Assembly (NCBI GenBank): GCA_000973525.1
Contig: CP004391.1
Coordinates: 930,001-994,000 of the forward strand
Direction of reading: 5' to 3'
DNA from: Pasteurella multocida subsp. multocida OH4807
Lineage (GTDB): Bacteria; Pseudomonadota; Gammaproteobacteria; Enterobacterales; Pasteurellaceae
DNA length: 64,000 nucleotides
Shown here: one piece after another, positions 17,870 to 27,220 of the stretch
How positions within the stretch are numbered: the stretch's first letter is position 1
How the letters are laid out: the number at the start of each line of letters is the position of its first letter
Notes under the pieces: generated by a model
Told to the model about the DNA's origin: nothing
What the model saw: only the letters and a program-made list of their open reading frames with translations
The model's database searches: none
Made by a program: the position numbers and the translations under genes

Positions 17870-19273
17870 CTAATTATTAATCCAAAGAGGAATACGTAGA
17901 TTAATACATAAGCCCCCCAAATGGCTCGCACTTGCCCAAACAGCACCATGATGTTCTTTTACAACATTTGCCACAATCGCTAAACCAAGTCCAGTCCCAC
18001 CCGTTTCTCTCGTTCGCGTTTCATCTACACGATAGAATGGCTGAAAAATCTTATCATATTCAGAGGCATCTAGTCCTTTTCCATTATCATCAATAACAAT
18101 CATAAGCTCTTGTTTTTTCAGGAAAATTGATACTTTTATTTCACTTTGCGTATATTTGAGTGCATTCCGAATGATATTTTCCACCGCGCTGACTAATAAA
18201 CTTTTATTGCCATTGATATAATATTTACTAGGCTGAACAACATTTAACCTAACGACAAAATCCAGCTTACGTTGCTCTGCCTCAAACATCGCATATTCTA
18301 ACACTTCATCCCATAGTTCATTAATTGGAAAAATTTCTCGCACGACATGGCTATTGAGTTGCTGCCGAGATAAAAGCAATAAATCATTGATCATGTTATC
18401 TAAACGTTTTACTTCAATTTCAATACGTTGGATTTCTGTATTTTCTTCACCAAAACGACGACGTAATAGTGCTAATGCGAGCTGTAAACGAGTAAGTGGG
18501 GTACGCAATTCATGTGAAATGGAAGACAGCAAGACTTGTTGGCTAGACAATAATTCTTCTAACGATTCAGTCATCTGATTGAAACTTTGCCCAACCTGCC
18601 GCAACTCCAACGACCCTTTAGTTTCTAAATCTTTATTTACTTTAAAATCCCCCAAAGCAACAGCTTTAGCCGACATTTGTAAATTCTTGATCGGTTTACC
18701 AATACTGCGAGCCAGCCACCAAAGCAAAGGCGTAGAAATTAAAATCAATAGAGCAACAAGTACCACTGGATTCGCAAATACAAAGCTCATTATTTCTTTT
18801 TGTGCATTAACACGGTCAATAAAATAAAGCGTATAAGATTTGTTTTCTTCACCACCGAGATGAATCGAAAAAGGTCCCACAATACGCACATCACCAAAGA
18901 CTTTTTTCAGCGGTTTAGCTGGATTGGATGAGGAATACATAAATTGTGACAACAATACTGATTCTGCGGCAGTTGCCCCCAAAATATTATGATCATCTGT
19001 TTCATCAACTAAAACAGGACGGATCGCATCGAAACGATCAGCATGTGATAGAGGAACACCTGCTAAAATACGAGCAATTTGATTATGACGAATGGACGTA
19101 ATAATTTCTTGTTGATAGGAAGAAAGTTCTTTATCACTTAATTCTGAATAAATTCTTGAGTCAAAATAAGGAATAGAAAAAATAAGAATTGATAACAACG
19201 AAAATGTTAGCCAGAAAAATGCAAAAATACGGAATGAAATCGTATTAAAAAAACTTTCGTTAGCAAACGGCAT
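17870..19273 (-). CDS. cpxA: Envelope-stress sensor histidine kinase CpxA
   Basis: This 467-residue inner-membrane kinase senses envelope protein misfolding and phosphorylates CpxR. An N-terminal membrane helix (about 10-30), a periplasmic domain, a second helix (about 165-190) and a HAMP domain come first. The H-box SSISHELRTPLTRLQ follows. The N-box IIRNALKYT, the DNGKGL motif and GGTGLGLAI of the ATPase domain complete it. It follows cpxR by 40 bp on the same strand. No cpxP-like inhibitor gene is seen next to it. The assignment as CpxA rather than another sensor rests on overall likeness and the pairing with CpxR. Confidence 0.88.
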   Translation of the reverse strand: MPFANESFFNTISFRIFAFFWLTFSLLSILIFSIPYFDSRIYSELSDKELSSYQQEIITSIRHNQIARILAGVPLSHADRFDAIRPVLVDETDDHNILGATAAESVLLSQFMYSSSNPAKPLKKVFGDVRIVGPFSIHLGGEENKSYTLYFIDRVNAQKEIMSFVFANPVVLVALLILISTPLLWWLARSIGKPIKNLQMSAKAVALGDFKVNKDLETKGSLELRQVGQSFNQMTESLEELLSSQQVLLSSISHELRTPLTRLQLALALLRRRFGEENTEIQRIEIEVKRLDNMINDLLLLSRQQLNSHVVREIFPINELWDEVLEYAMFEAEQRKLDFVVRLNVVQPSKYYINGNKSLLVSAVENIIRNALKYTQSEIKVSIFLKKQELMIVIDDNGKGLDASEYDKIFQPFYRVDETRTRETGGTGLGLAIVANVVKEHHGAVWASASHLGGLCINLRIPLWINN

Positions 19274-19313
19274 ACAACCCTCAAATTAAGGCAAAAAACT
19301 ATGCCTTGTTATC

Positions 19314-20012
19314 TTACTTTTCTGATACCAATAAATAACCGCGTCCTCTTAGTGTTTTAAACCAAGGCGACCCGTCTTTACGTGGTGGAAGTTTCTTACG
19401 TAAATTTGACATGTGCATATCAATCGCACGATCAAATGGTGTGAGTTGCTTACCTAAAATTTCAATACTTAACGACTCTCTTGAGAGAATCTGTCCTGGA
19501 TTTAAAACCAGTTTTTGTAATAAGGCAAATTCAGTCCCCGTTAACTCTAAGTCTTGATCATTACAAAATGCTTGTTGACGTCCTGGATAGAGCGTAATGC
19601 CACAGAAAACAAACTCATTTCGACTATCTTTAGGCTCAATCGCTAAAGCAGATGGTTGCTGAGTTCGACGTAAAATCGCCTTAATTCTCGCAACAAGCTC
19701 TCGATCATTAAATGGTTTGGGAATATAGTCATCTGCACCAAGTTCTAAACCAAGAATACGATCAATATCATCACCACGCGCCGTGAGCATAATAACAGGC
19801 ACACTAAATTCCTGACGAATTTTTTTCAATGTTTCAACACCATTTAAAACGGGCATCATGATATCTAATAACACTAAATCATAACTGAGATCGAGTTTTT
19901 TTAACGCCTCTAAACCGTTATTTGCCATATCAATCTCAAAGCCTTCTAACGTTAATAACTCAGCAAGCAATTCAATTAATTCAACATCATCAACTAACAA
20001 AATCTTAGGCAT
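19314..20012 (-). CDS. cpxR: Response regulator CpxR
   Basis: This 232-residue OmpR-family regulator activates envelope-stress genes. The receiver domain begins MPKILLVDDVELIELLAELL, typical of CpxR with its DD acidic pocket. The phospho-acceptor Asp lies in LVLLDIMMP and the conserved Lys in IPKPF. The winged-helix DNA-binding domain covers about residues 130-230 (LTGTEFALLQKLVLNPGQILSRE, MHMSNLRKKL, TLRGRGYLL). It is the first gene of cpxRA. Confidence 0.93.
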   Translation of the reverse strand: MPKILLVDDVELIELLAELLTLEGFEIDMANNGLEALKKLDLSYDLVLLDIMMPVLNGVETLKKIRQEFSVPVIMLTARGDDIDRILGLELGADDYIPKPFNDRELVARIKAILRRTQQPSALAIEPKDSRNEFVFCGITLYPGRQQAFCNDQDLELTGTEFALLQKLVLNPGQILSRESLSIEILGKQLTPFDRAIDMHMSNLRKKLPPRKDGSPWFKTLRGRGYLLVSEK

Positions 20013-20040
20013 AGACTATCCTCAATGTTGGCTCATCAAG

Positions 20041-20068
20041 AAAAAGCACGTTATTCTGATAACGTGCT
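20041..20068 (-). terminator. Terminator of bamE
   Basis: AGCACGTTAT (20045-20054) pairs with ATAACGTGCT (20059-20068) around a TCTG loop. A T run on the minus strand (20041-20045) follows, just after bamE and before cpxR. Confidence 0.88.
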
Positions 20069-20080
20069 ACATATATGTGA

Positions 20081-20494
20081 TTACTTCCAGAACTGCCACC
20101 AGTATTTTGGTGCCATATTTTCTGCCTGAATAATGGCATTATTTACATCAGGTTTACTCTCATCTGGTAAAGGTTTATCCAAATCAAAGCTGGTCACCAT
20201 GCCACGCTGATCAAAATTCACCACTAACGTATATTGTTCTGGTGTTTGATAAGCTTTCTGTTGTAAAAAGACGTAGTACCACTTACCACTGTTAAAAGGC
20301 TCAATTAATACTGGGGTTCCTAACAAATATTGGACTTGCTGTGCGGTCATGCCAACTTGTAATTGTTTTACCGTGGCCGCTTCTAAATAATTGCCTTGTG
20401 GCACATCGATACGATAAACGATTTTATCTATACTTGAGCACGCCGTGACACTGAGTGCAAGTACGATAACACTGATAACTGATTTAAATTGCAT
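20081..20494 (-). CDS. bamE: Outer-membrane assembly lipoprotein BamE (SmpA)
   Basis: BamE is a small lipoprotein subunit of the BAM complex that inserts beta-barrel proteins into the outer membrane. The 137-residue precursor has a signal peptide ending in the lipobox SVTAC. The mature domain shows the SmpA/OmlA pattern YRIDVPQGNYLEAATVKQLQVGMTAQQVQYLLGTP and GKWYYVFLQQ. The C-terminal tail is longer than the E. coli form. Its own terminator separates it from cpxRA. Confidence 0.93.
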   Translation of the reverse strand: MQFKSVISVIVLALSVTACSSIDKIVYRIDVPQGNYLEAATVKQLQVGMTAQQVQYLLGTPVLIEPFNSGKWYYVFLQQKAYQTPEQYTLVVNFDQRGMVTSFDLDKPLPDESKPDVNNAIIQAENMAPKYWWQFWK

Positions 20495-20561
20495 AGTTTT
20501 TACCTTTTTATACCCTGCAAATGATGAAATGATAATACCGAAACTTTATTCGATTGCCAAA

Positions 20562-21578
20562 TCAATTCTGATCCTTCAAGTGTCGTTGTAATTGATCACG
20601 TAAATTAGGTGGCAAGCCTTTAATAGTTAAAGTATCTGTCGTTTCATCCCAAAAAATACGCTGATTAATCAGTGCCGCATCAAAGCTAATCGTTACGCCT
20701 TTCCCAGCACCTGAAAACGTTGTCAATGCTCTTAACGCAGAACGAACTGGTGGAATATGACTTTCTAATCCATAATCTTGTTCTGCAGTAAAGTCAGCAA
20801 ATGCTCGCTCATTTAGAGTCGGCATAGTGGCAGAAAGTTCCATTAATTCAATATCTTCCCCAGAATGAATCTGCCCTTTGCAATAATCAAACACTTGTTT
20901 TTTGACTGCCTGAACTTGTTCAGCATTTAATTCGCCTTGCTCACAATAATCACTCACTGCCTGTAATAAGCACTGGTTCTGAACGCGTGGGTTTAATCCT
21001 TCTTCTGCACCTAAAAAATCCATGAAGAAATCGCCGACTTTACGCCCTACACGCCCTTTCACAAAGGTCAAATAACGATTTGATGTTGCATCTAGCGTCA
21101 ATTCCGTAAGATTAATTCGCGCCGCAATATCAAATTGGTTAATCTCTAAATATTCGGTACGATGAATCTCTAAGTTTTCATCCACTAACATACTGGCGCG
21201 GCTATCTAATAAGGCAATAAACAAATAGTCTGTCGCTAAAAAGTTATATTTGCACAACACTAAAGTTCCGTTATCTGCGAAGGAATACTTGCTTAACTCA
21301 GTTGCTAAAAGTGCGGTGGATTTTTGACTAAACTCAAGAAAAGTACACTCATTTTCCAACAAGCGATTTACGTCTTGTGCGAATAACGATGCCTCTTGGA
21401 ATACTCCATATGCTTTGCTTTTACTCTGGTATGCTTGATGCAATTGCAACATCATTTGTTCCACTTCTGGCGTAATCGCAAGGACTTGATCACGTAACAA
21501 CGTGTTTAATTTCAAGGCATCGCCCTCACCCGTTTTAATCACTTGGTGAAGAACAATTTCGTTCACATTTATACTCAT
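20562..21578 (-). CDS. yejK: Nucleoid-associated protein YejK (NdpA)
   Basis: YejK/NdpA is a 37-kDa nucleoid-associated protein that interacts with topoisomerases in E. coli. The 338-residue product starts [15 protein letters not shown] and carries the family regions [42 protein letters not shown] and [13 protein letters not shown]. It is divergent from yejL, an arrangement conserved from Escherichia to Haemophilus. Two uptake signals lie in or next to it (21309-21317 and 21620-21628). Confidence 0.93.
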   Translation of the reverse strand: MSINVNEIVLHQVIKTGEGDALKLNTLLRDQVLAITPEVEQMMLQLHQAYQSKSKAYGVFQEASLFAQDVNRLLENECTFLEFSQKSTALLATELSKYSFADNGTLVLCKYNFLATDYLFIALLDSRASMLVDENLEIHRTEYLEINQFDIAARINLTELTLDATSNRYLTFVKGRVGRKVGDFFMDFLGAEEGLNPRVQNQCLLQAVSDYCEQGELNAEQVQAVKKQVFDYCKGQIHSGEDIELMELSATMPTLNERAFADFTAEQDYGLESHIPPVRSALRALTTFSGAGKGVTISFDAALINQRIFWDETTDTLTIKGLPPNLRDQLQRHLKDQN

Positions 21579-21717
21579 AGTGAATCCATTATTTACATGA
21601 TAAAAATCGCCATATTATAACCGCACTTTTTTAACTATAAATACGAAAAAATGCTGGGATATAGAAAATAATCGGTTATGATATAGTACAAACTTCATTT
21701 TTAAATGTTCTGACAGC

Positions 21718-21942
21718 ATGGCAAAAAACTCAAAATATCAAGATAAACAAGTAGATGCGATTTTAAATGATATGATCGCCGTTTTAGAAAAACATCATGC
21801 ACCTGTGGACTTATCACTCGTTGTACTTGGCAATATGGTGACCAATTTGTTAATGAGCAGTGTTGGGACTGCACAACGCACCGCTTTAGCAAACGCCTTT
21901 TCGGATGCACTACTCAATTCAATTAACGACAAAAAATCGTAA
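21718..21942 (+). CDS. yejL: YejL family protein (DUF1414)
   Basis: This 74-residue cytoplasmic protein of unknown function begins MAKNSKYQDKQVDAILNDMI. It belongs to the UPF0352/DUF1414 family by length, composition and its fixed place between yejK and yejM. The central VDLSLVVLGNMVTNLL is the conserved core. It ends 5 bp before lapC, so the two are likely cotranscribed. A TATGAT -10 candidate lies upstream. Confidence 0.9.
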   Translation: MAKNSKYQDKQVDAILNDMIAVLEKHHAPVDLSLVVLGNMVTNLLMSSVGTAQRTALANAFSDALLNSINDKKS

Positions 21943-21947
21943 ACAGA

Positions 21948-23687
21948 ATGTGGATTAAAACAAGCAAACAATACCGAGAAGAAACATCACGTAAAATTTC
22001 GTGGGGGCATTGGTTTGCTTTTTTCAATATTTTATGGGCAATTGCCATTGGCACACGCTACGCGTTTGTGATGGATTGGCCAGATACGCTATTTGGCAAA
22101 TTATATTTTTTCATCAGTTTATTCGGACACTTTAGTTTTGTTGTGTTCGCGCTGTACTTACTGATTATTTTCCCACTCAGTTTTATCATCAAAAATCAAC
22201 GCACTTTTCGTGGTATTACAGTCATTTTAACAACGATTGGCGCCACATTATTACTAGTTGATACAGAGGTGTTCTCACGATTTAATTTGCACTTATCCAC
22301 TGTCGTCTGGAACCTTCTAGTCAATCCAGAAAACGGCGAATTATCTCGCACTTGGCAAATTTTCTTTGCCCCGATGCCAATCATTTTATTAGTACAAATG
22401 GTTTTCTCTCGTTGGGCATGGCAAAAATTACGCAGTTTAGAGCGTCAAAAATGGTTAAAAGCCGTTGGTGTATTCTTTGTATGCACTTTCATCGCTACAC
22501 ATCTGATTTATGCGTGGTCAGATGCGTTCATTTATCGTCCGATTACAATGCAACGTTCGAATTTTCCGTTGTCTTATCCAATGACCGCACGCTCGTTTTT
22601 GGAAAAACAGGGCTTTTTAAATAAAGCAGAATATGACCAGATCATTGAACAAGAAGGACGTTTAGACGCGTTAAAAGTGAATTACCCAAAACATGCGTTA
22701 CAATTTGCTGAAGGTTTAACACCTAACTTTATTCTCATCACCGTTTCAGGTTTACGCCATGATGCGATTACTGAGAAACACATGCCTCATTTAGCCCAGT
22801 TTGCTAAACAATCTACCCAATTTATGAATCACTATAGTAGTGGAAATACTAATAACACGGGATTAACGGGCTTATTTTATGGGTTAAGTGCTAATTATGT
22901 AGACAGTTTATTGAGCAATAAAACAGGCTCCGTGCTCGTAGAAAAATTAAAACAAGAGCAATATGCACTTGGATTATTTTCAAGCACGCAATTTAACTCA
23001 ACGCTTTTCCACCAAGCACTTTTTCCAACGCTCAGTCGTACTACACGACAAACTAACAATCAATCTGAAGTAGCACGTTTTAACACGTGGTTACACACAG
23101 CAAAAAGCAACTCCAAACCTTTTGCCGCTTATTTAAGCTTAGATATTCGACCGAATCTATCCATGGAAGACTATGCGTTAGAATTAGCTGAAATTGATCG
23201 ACTCTTGGGGGAGATTTTGGCGACAATGAATTTAGACAACACATTTGTTGTCATCACGGCAGAACATGGTTATCAATTCAAGAATTTAACCCCCAAAGAA
23301 CGCCATCATTATTTTGCTCGTGATGAAATTCAAGTGCCTATGATTATTCATTGGAAAACATTACCTATCAAAACAATCCATAAACTCACGAGCCACGTTG
23401 ATCTACTGCCTGCGGTAATGACGCACATTTTTAATACACAAAATCCTATTTCAGATTATTCGCAGGGACGAGATCTCTTTAACTTAACTCAAGATTCTCC
23501 TTGGGTTTTAGTCTCTAATTATCGTTGGAATGTGATTGTGATACCTGATGGCACACAGTATCATATCGATAAACAAGGAAATTATCAGAAATTTAATCGT
23601 GATTACCAAAAAGAATCATCTCAACGACCGCCATTAGGCTTATTCCTTGAGGTATTTAACCAAGAACGCTCGTTTATTGAAAAATAA
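21948..23687 (+). CDS. yejM: Inner-membrane LPS regulator LapC (YejM/PbgA)
   Basis: LapC (YejM, PbgA) senses periplasmic LPS and, in enterobacteria, signals through LapB to control FtsH degradation of LpxC. The 579-residue protein has about five N-terminal membrane helices (to about residue 190). These carry the DUF3413 start WGHWFAFFNILWAIAIGTRYAF. A periplasmic sulfatase-like domain follows (VSGLRHDAI..., ITAEHGYQF). The nucleophile position of active sulfatases appears absent, as in PbgA, so it is probably not an enzyme. It follows yejL. Confidence 0.92.
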   Translation: MWIKTSKQYREETSRKISWGHWFAFFNILWAIAIGTRYAFVMDWPDTLFGKLYFFISLFGHFSFVVFALYLLIIFPLSFIIKNQRTFRGITVILTTIGATLLLVDTEVFSRFNLHLSTVVWNLLVNPENGELSRTWQIFFAPMPIILLVQMVFSRWAWQKLRSLERQKWLKAVGVFFVCTFIATHLIYAWSDAFIYRPITMQRSNFPLSYPMTARSFLEKQGFLNKAEYDQIIEQEGRLDALKVNYPKHALQFAEGLTPNFILITVSGLRHDAITEKHMPHLAQFAKQSTQFMNHYSSGNTNNTGLTGLFYGLSANYVDSLLSNKTGSVLVEKLKQEQYALGLFSSTQFNSTLFHQALFPTLSRTTRQTNNQSEVARFNTWLHTAKSNSKPFAAYLSLDIRPNLSMEDYALELAEIDRLLGEILATMNLDNTFVVITAEHGYQFKNLTPKERHHYFARDEIQVPMIIHWKTLPIKTIHKLTSHVDLLPAVMTHIFNTQNPISDYSQGRDLFNLTQDSPWVLVSNYRWNVIVIPDGTQYHIDKQGNYQKFNRDYQKESSQRPPLGLFLEVFNQERSFIEK

Positions 23688-23744
23688 GTTTCGTTTTATG
23701 CGAGACCAATAGTCAAAACCGATTATATTTTTCAAGTTTAACAC

Positions 23745-23907
23745 TTTATACTAGCGAGCAATTTTTTAGGACATAGACATAATGTTATTAATTAAAAATC
23801 AGAGAATTTTTCATAACATTGCGACCACTTATATCAATCACATTCGTGTATTGCTTTCATTTCTATTTTTAATTAATAAGAAATCCTCATTTATTGGGGA
23901 TTTTTTT
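23745..23907 (+). ncRNA. Candidate structured small RNA or leader upstream of the amidohydrolase
   Basis: A TATACT -10-like box (23748-23753) is followed by two structures. First is a perfect 15-bp inverted repeat with arms 23785-23799 and 23865-23879 around a 65-base loop. An intrinsic terminator comes directly after it (AAATCCTC 23881-23888, loop, GGGGATTT 23896-23903, then T run). This would give an RNA of about 150 nt. A 65-codon frame starts at 23782, but it runs through both stem arms and the terminator, so it is unlikely to be a protein. It may be only the lapC 3' end plus terminator. Confidence 0.4.
23881..23907 (+). terminator. Intrinsic terminator before the amidohydrolase gene
   Basis: AAATCCTC and GGGGATTT pair over 8 bp (one G-T) around a 7-base loop, followed by at least six T. 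It ends lapC transcription and/or the candidate leader RNA. Confidence 0.78.
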
Positions 23908-23959
23908 ATATCTACGACACCTAACCAATCCCTAATTTTCACGCCTTCACGGAGTTATT

Positions 23960-24949
23960 ATGAAAAACCATGTTCGTAGTTTTAAAACATACATTAGAGA
24001 TGAAATCATTAAAAAGGGAGGCTGGGTCAATGCACATGCGCATGCAGACCGTGCCTTTACCATGACACCAGAAAAAATTGGTATCTACCACAGCAGTAAC
24101 CTACAACAAAAATGGGATTTAGTTGATGAAGTAAAACGCAACTCCAGTGTGGATGATTACTATGCACGTTTTTGCCAATCTATTGAATTAATGATTTCAC
24201 AAGGAGTCACTGCTTTTGGAACTTTTGTGGATATTGATCCCATTTGTGAAGATCGTGCCATTATTGCCGCACATAAAGCCCGCGAAGTGTATAAACATGA
24301 TATTACATTAAAATTTGCTAACCAGACATTAAAAGGCGTCATAGAGCCAACTGCACGAAAATGGTTTGATATTGGTACTGAAATGGTGGATATGATCGGC
24401 GGTTTACCGTACCGAGATGAATTAGATTACGGTCGTGGGCTAGAAGCCATGGATATTTTATTAGATACGGCTAATTCTCGCGGTATCATGTGTCATGTCC
24501 ACGTGGATCAATTTAACTCACCCAAAGAAAAAGAAACAGAGCAACTTTGTGATAAAACAATTGAACATGGTATGCAAGGACGGGTGGTTGCTATTCATGG
24601 TATCTCCATTGGCGCTCATTCTAAAGATTACCGTTATCGTCTATATGAAAAAATGCGCCAAGCACAGATGATGATGATTGCTTGCCCAATGGCTTGGATC
24701 GACAGTAACCGCAAAGAAGATTTAATGCCTTTCCACAATGCCTTAACTCCCGCAGATGAAATGATTCCTGAAGGGATTACTGTCGCGATTGGAACAGATA
24801 ATATCTGTGACTATATGGTACCTTTATGTGAAGGAGATATGTGGCAAGAGCTTAGCCTCCTTGCCGCAGGTTGCCGCTTTCCAGATTTAGACGCAATGGT
24901 CAATATTGCCAGTATCAATGGGCGTAAAGTACTCGGGTTAGATCTCTAA
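23960..24949 (+). CDS. Cytosine-deaminase-like amidohydrolase, substrate unknown
   Basis: This is a 329-residue metal-dependent hydrolase of the amidohydrolase superfamily. Likely metal ligands are His26 and His28 (NAHAHAD), His181 (HVHVDQ), His213 (AIHGIS) and Asp280 (IGTDN). By comparison with cytosine deaminase, the general acid-base Glu after the third His is Gln184 here. The HxH motif comes only 25 residues from the start, so the N-terminal beta-sandwich strands of larger family members are missing. The start has GGAG 6 bases upstream. It stands alone between terminators. Deamination or hydrolysis of a cyclic amide or imine is possible; I would not name a substrate. Confidence 0.75.
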   Translation: MKNHVRSFKTYIRDEIIKKGGWVNAHAHADRAFTMTPEKIGIYHSSNLQQKWDLVDEVKRNSSVDDYYARFCQSIELMISQGVTAFGTFVDIDPICEDRAIIAAHKAREVYKHDITLKFANQTLKGVIEPTARKWFDIGTEMVDMIGGLPYRDELDYGRGLEAMDILLDTANSRGIMCHVHVDQFNSPKEKETEQLCDKTIEHGMQGRVVAIHGISIGAHSKDYRYRLYEKMRQAQMMMIACPMAWIDSNRKEDLMPFHNALTPADEMIPEGITVAIGTDNICDYMVPLCEGDMWQELSLLAAGCRFPDLDAMVNIASINGRKVLGLDL

Positions 24950-24954
24950 TAAAC

Positions 24955-24988
24955 AAAAAGGGCAAATTTACCATTTGCCCTTTTTTCT
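24955..24988. terminator. Bidirectional terminator between the amidohydrolase and yjjG
   Basis: AAAAAGGGCAAAT (24955-24967) pairs with ATTTGCCCTTTTT (24973-24985) around a TTACC loop, with T runs on both strands. Confidence 0.92.
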
Positions 24989-25005
24989 ACAAAACGAACC
25001 GCACT

Positions 25006-25677
25006 TTACGGCTGTACAATATCCAATAACTCATCAAAACGCCCAATACTGTAGGTTGGGATGATATGACTTGTATTCTCACGATTATAATGCAGCCAAC
25101 AGGTATCAATTTGTGCATTATGCCCACCTAGAATATCGGAGTCTAAATTATCTCCCACCATCAACACGTGACGTCTATCTTTTACTTTTGCGATATCCAA
25201 ACTATGCTCAAAAATACGTGGATCGGGTTTTGCCATTCCCACTTCCTCTGAAATCGTGACAAATTGGAACCAATCTGCCAGTCCTGTTTTTTCTAAACGT
25301 AAACGTTGTAATGTCGTAAATCCATTAGTAATAATTCCAAGATAGGCATGTTCTTTTAACACAGAAAGCGTCTCAACTACTTGTTCGAGTGGCTTACAAA
25401 TATCCGCCATAGCCAGTAAATAATGTTCATTAAGCTCAACAGGTTGTTTATTTAAACGTGTTGCCCAATAGGAAAAACGTGTTACTTGTAATTGCTCTGC
25501 CGTAATTTCTCCATTCTGGTATTGCACCCAAAGTGGTTTATTCACCCGTTGGAACTCATCAAAATCGGCTTGCTGAAAATCGACGCCATATTCAGAAAAG
25601 AGCATTTGTAAACCTGCAAACGCATCAAAAGAAAATAAGGTTTCGTCTGCATCGAAAAAAAGCCACTCATATTTCAT
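25006..25677 (-). CDS. yjjG: Pyrimidine 5'-nucleotidase YjjG
   Basis: YjjG is a HAD-family phosphatase that removes phosphate from dUMP, dTMP and non-canonical nucleotides. The 223-residue product has HAD motif [12 protein letters not shown], motif II ITNGF, a Lys/Pro in [10 protein letters not shown] and motif [16 protein letters not shown] helical cap lies between motifs I and II. Its ATG overlaps the dusC stop by 4 bases, so it is translationally coupled as the last gene of djlA-yjdF-dusC-yjjG. An uptake signal overlaps its stop codon. Confidence 0.92.
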   Translation of the reverse strand: MKYEWLFFDADETLFSFDAFAGLQMLFSEYGVDFQQADFDEFQRVNKPLWVQYQNGEITAEQLQVTRFSYWATRLNKQPVELNEHYLLAMADICKPLEQVVETLSVLKEHAYLGIITNGFTTLQRLRLEKTGLADWFQFVTISEEVGMAKPDPRIFEHSLDIAKVKDRRHVLMVGDNLDSDILGGHNAQIDTCWLHYNRENTSHIIPTYSIGRFDELLDIVQP

Positions 25678-26615
25678 TGTATTATTACTCCATCTATTTT
25701 TGCTCTCAAAGCCTGTCCATCATGGCAGGTCTTAATGCATTCAAATAATGCATTTGCTTGAGGATATTCTTTTTTTAAATAACCTAGCCATTGCTTAATG
25801 CGTGCGACATGATAAAACCCCGTATCAAACTGATTTTCAGTGTGTGCATACTTCTGTAATATCTGTTGCACTTGACTCCAAGCCATTTTTGCTTGGTTGT
25901 GTTTAACAACATAGCTCAAATTAGGCACATTCAATGCACCACGTCCAATCATCAAATCTTGACAGCCTGTAACAGCGAGACAATTTTGTCCATCCTGCCA
26001 AGACCAGATTTCCCCATTTGCAATAACTGGAATATGCAATGTTTGGCGTACTTCATTAATTTTTTCCCAATTAATCTGTTCGGCACGATAACCATCCACT
26101 TTAGTTCGACCATGAATCGTGATTTCTGTCGCACCACCTTGCTGTACTGCATCGGCAATTTCAAAGGCTTGGTTGACATCATCCCAACCTAAACGCACTT
26201 TTACACTCACGGGTAATGATTGCGGCACAGCCTCTCGCAATGCTTTTGTCGCGGAATAGATCAACTCAGGCTGTTTTAACAGCGATGCGCCGCCATGGCT
26301 ACCATTTACTGTTTTTGAAGGACAGCCGCAATTGAGATCAATACCATGCGAACCTAACTCCACGGCTCGTACCGCATTCTCGGCTAACCATTGTGGATGT
26401 TGTCCTAATACCTGCACTCGAACAGGAGTACCTGAAGCAGTGAAGCCCTGTTGATACAGTTCTGGACAAAGACGATAAAAAACTTTGGTTGGTAATAATT
26501 GATCAACAACACGTACGAATTCTGAAATACATAAGTCATAGTGATTTACGTCCGTCAATAACTCACGTACAAATGGATCCAGTACGCCTTGCATAGGGGC
26601 TAAAATCACGCGCAT
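25674..26615 (-). CDS. dusC: tRNA-dihydrouridine synthase C
   Basis: DusC is an FMN enzyme that reduces U16 of tRNA. The 313-residue product begins [20 protein letters not shown] with the FMN-binding APM motif. It carries the catalytic Cys in [23 protein letters not shown], the KVRLGW strand and the [11 protein letters not shown] loop. The MQGV start and total length match DusC rather than DusA or DusB. It overlaps the yjdF end by 10 bases and yjjG by 4. Confidence 0.93.
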   Translation of the reverse strand: MRVILAPMQGVLDPFVRELLTDVNHYDLCISEFVRVVDQLLPTKVFYRLCPELYQQGFTASGTPVRVQVLGQHPQWLAENAVRAVELGSHGIDLNCGCPSKTVNGSHGGASLLKQPELIYSATKALREAVPQSLPVSVKVRLGWDDVNQAFEIADAVQQGGATEITIHGRTKVDGYRAEQINWEKINEVRQTLHIPVIANGEIWSWQDGQNCLAVTGCQDLMIGRGALNVPNLSYVVKHNQAKMAWSQVQQILQKYAHTENQFDTGFYHVARIKQWLGYLKKEYPQANALFECIKTCHDGQALRAKIDGVIIQ

Positions 26616-27220
26616 GGCTTATCTGTTCTCACGATATAAAACAAGAATAACGCAGTAAGTGCACCTAATGTATCCGCGAGTATATCTTTTTGCGCATCCC
26701 AAGGATCACCTTGTGATCCTAAAAATGCGTTTCCTGCTTCTCCACCCGCAATCACAGCATATTGCCATTCAATCAATTCATAGCTGGCAGCTAAACTCAT
26801 AATAAAAAATAAAGCAAAGCATCCTGCCAAAATAGGACCGCATAAATGACGTCGTAATAACCACTCTGCCATCGGAAAGCTATAAAAACCAATAATATAA
26901 TGTGCAATTCGGTCAAAATGGTTACGTTCCTCACCTAACCACCCTAAGTATTGGTTTGCCCAATCAAATGGCACATGCTCGAAAGTATAATGTGCGCCAA
27001 TCAAATGTAACATCATCCATAGACTCATTAAGAAATAAGCCAAATGGCTAAATTGAAACACACGATAAGTTACCACTAATAAACAAAATACGAGACAAAC
27101 AGGCAACACTTCCGCATACCACACCGCTCTTGAAAAAGGATCGACACCTGACCAGATTGCAAGAGAGACAATGATAACCGCAAGCGTAAACGGAAAGCGA
27201 TCCGAAGCCCGTATTCCCAT
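26606..27220 (-). CDS. yjdF: YjdF-like inner-membrane protein (DUF2238)
   Basis: This polytopic membrane protein of 204 residues has about six hydrophobic segments. The motifs [28 protein letters not shown] and [14 protein letters not shown]...[23 protein letters not shown] are the DUF2238 signature. Conserved His, Asp and Glu residues near membrane ends hint at a metal site or enzymatic role. The ATG at 27220 overlaps the djlA stop (TAATG), so translation is coupled. A TTG nine bases upstream is less likely. Function is unknown. Confidence 0.87.
   Translation of the reverse strand: MGIRASDRFPFTLAVIIVSLAIWSGVDPFSRAVWYAEVLPVCLVFCLLVVTYRVFQFSHLAYFLMSLWMMLHLIGAHYTFEHVPFDWANQYLGWLGEERNHFDRIAHYIIGFYSFPMAEWLLRRHLCGPILAGCFALFFIMSLAASYELIEWQYAVIAGGEAGNAFLGSQGDPWDAQKDILADTLGALTALFLFYIVRTDKPCA

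Noticed and set aside
23782..23979. A 65-codon open frame with a weak Shine-Dalgarno, upstream of the amidohydrolase.
   Set aside because: It runs through both arms of the 15-bp inverted repeat and through the terminator, ends inside the next gene and has no recognisable protein features.
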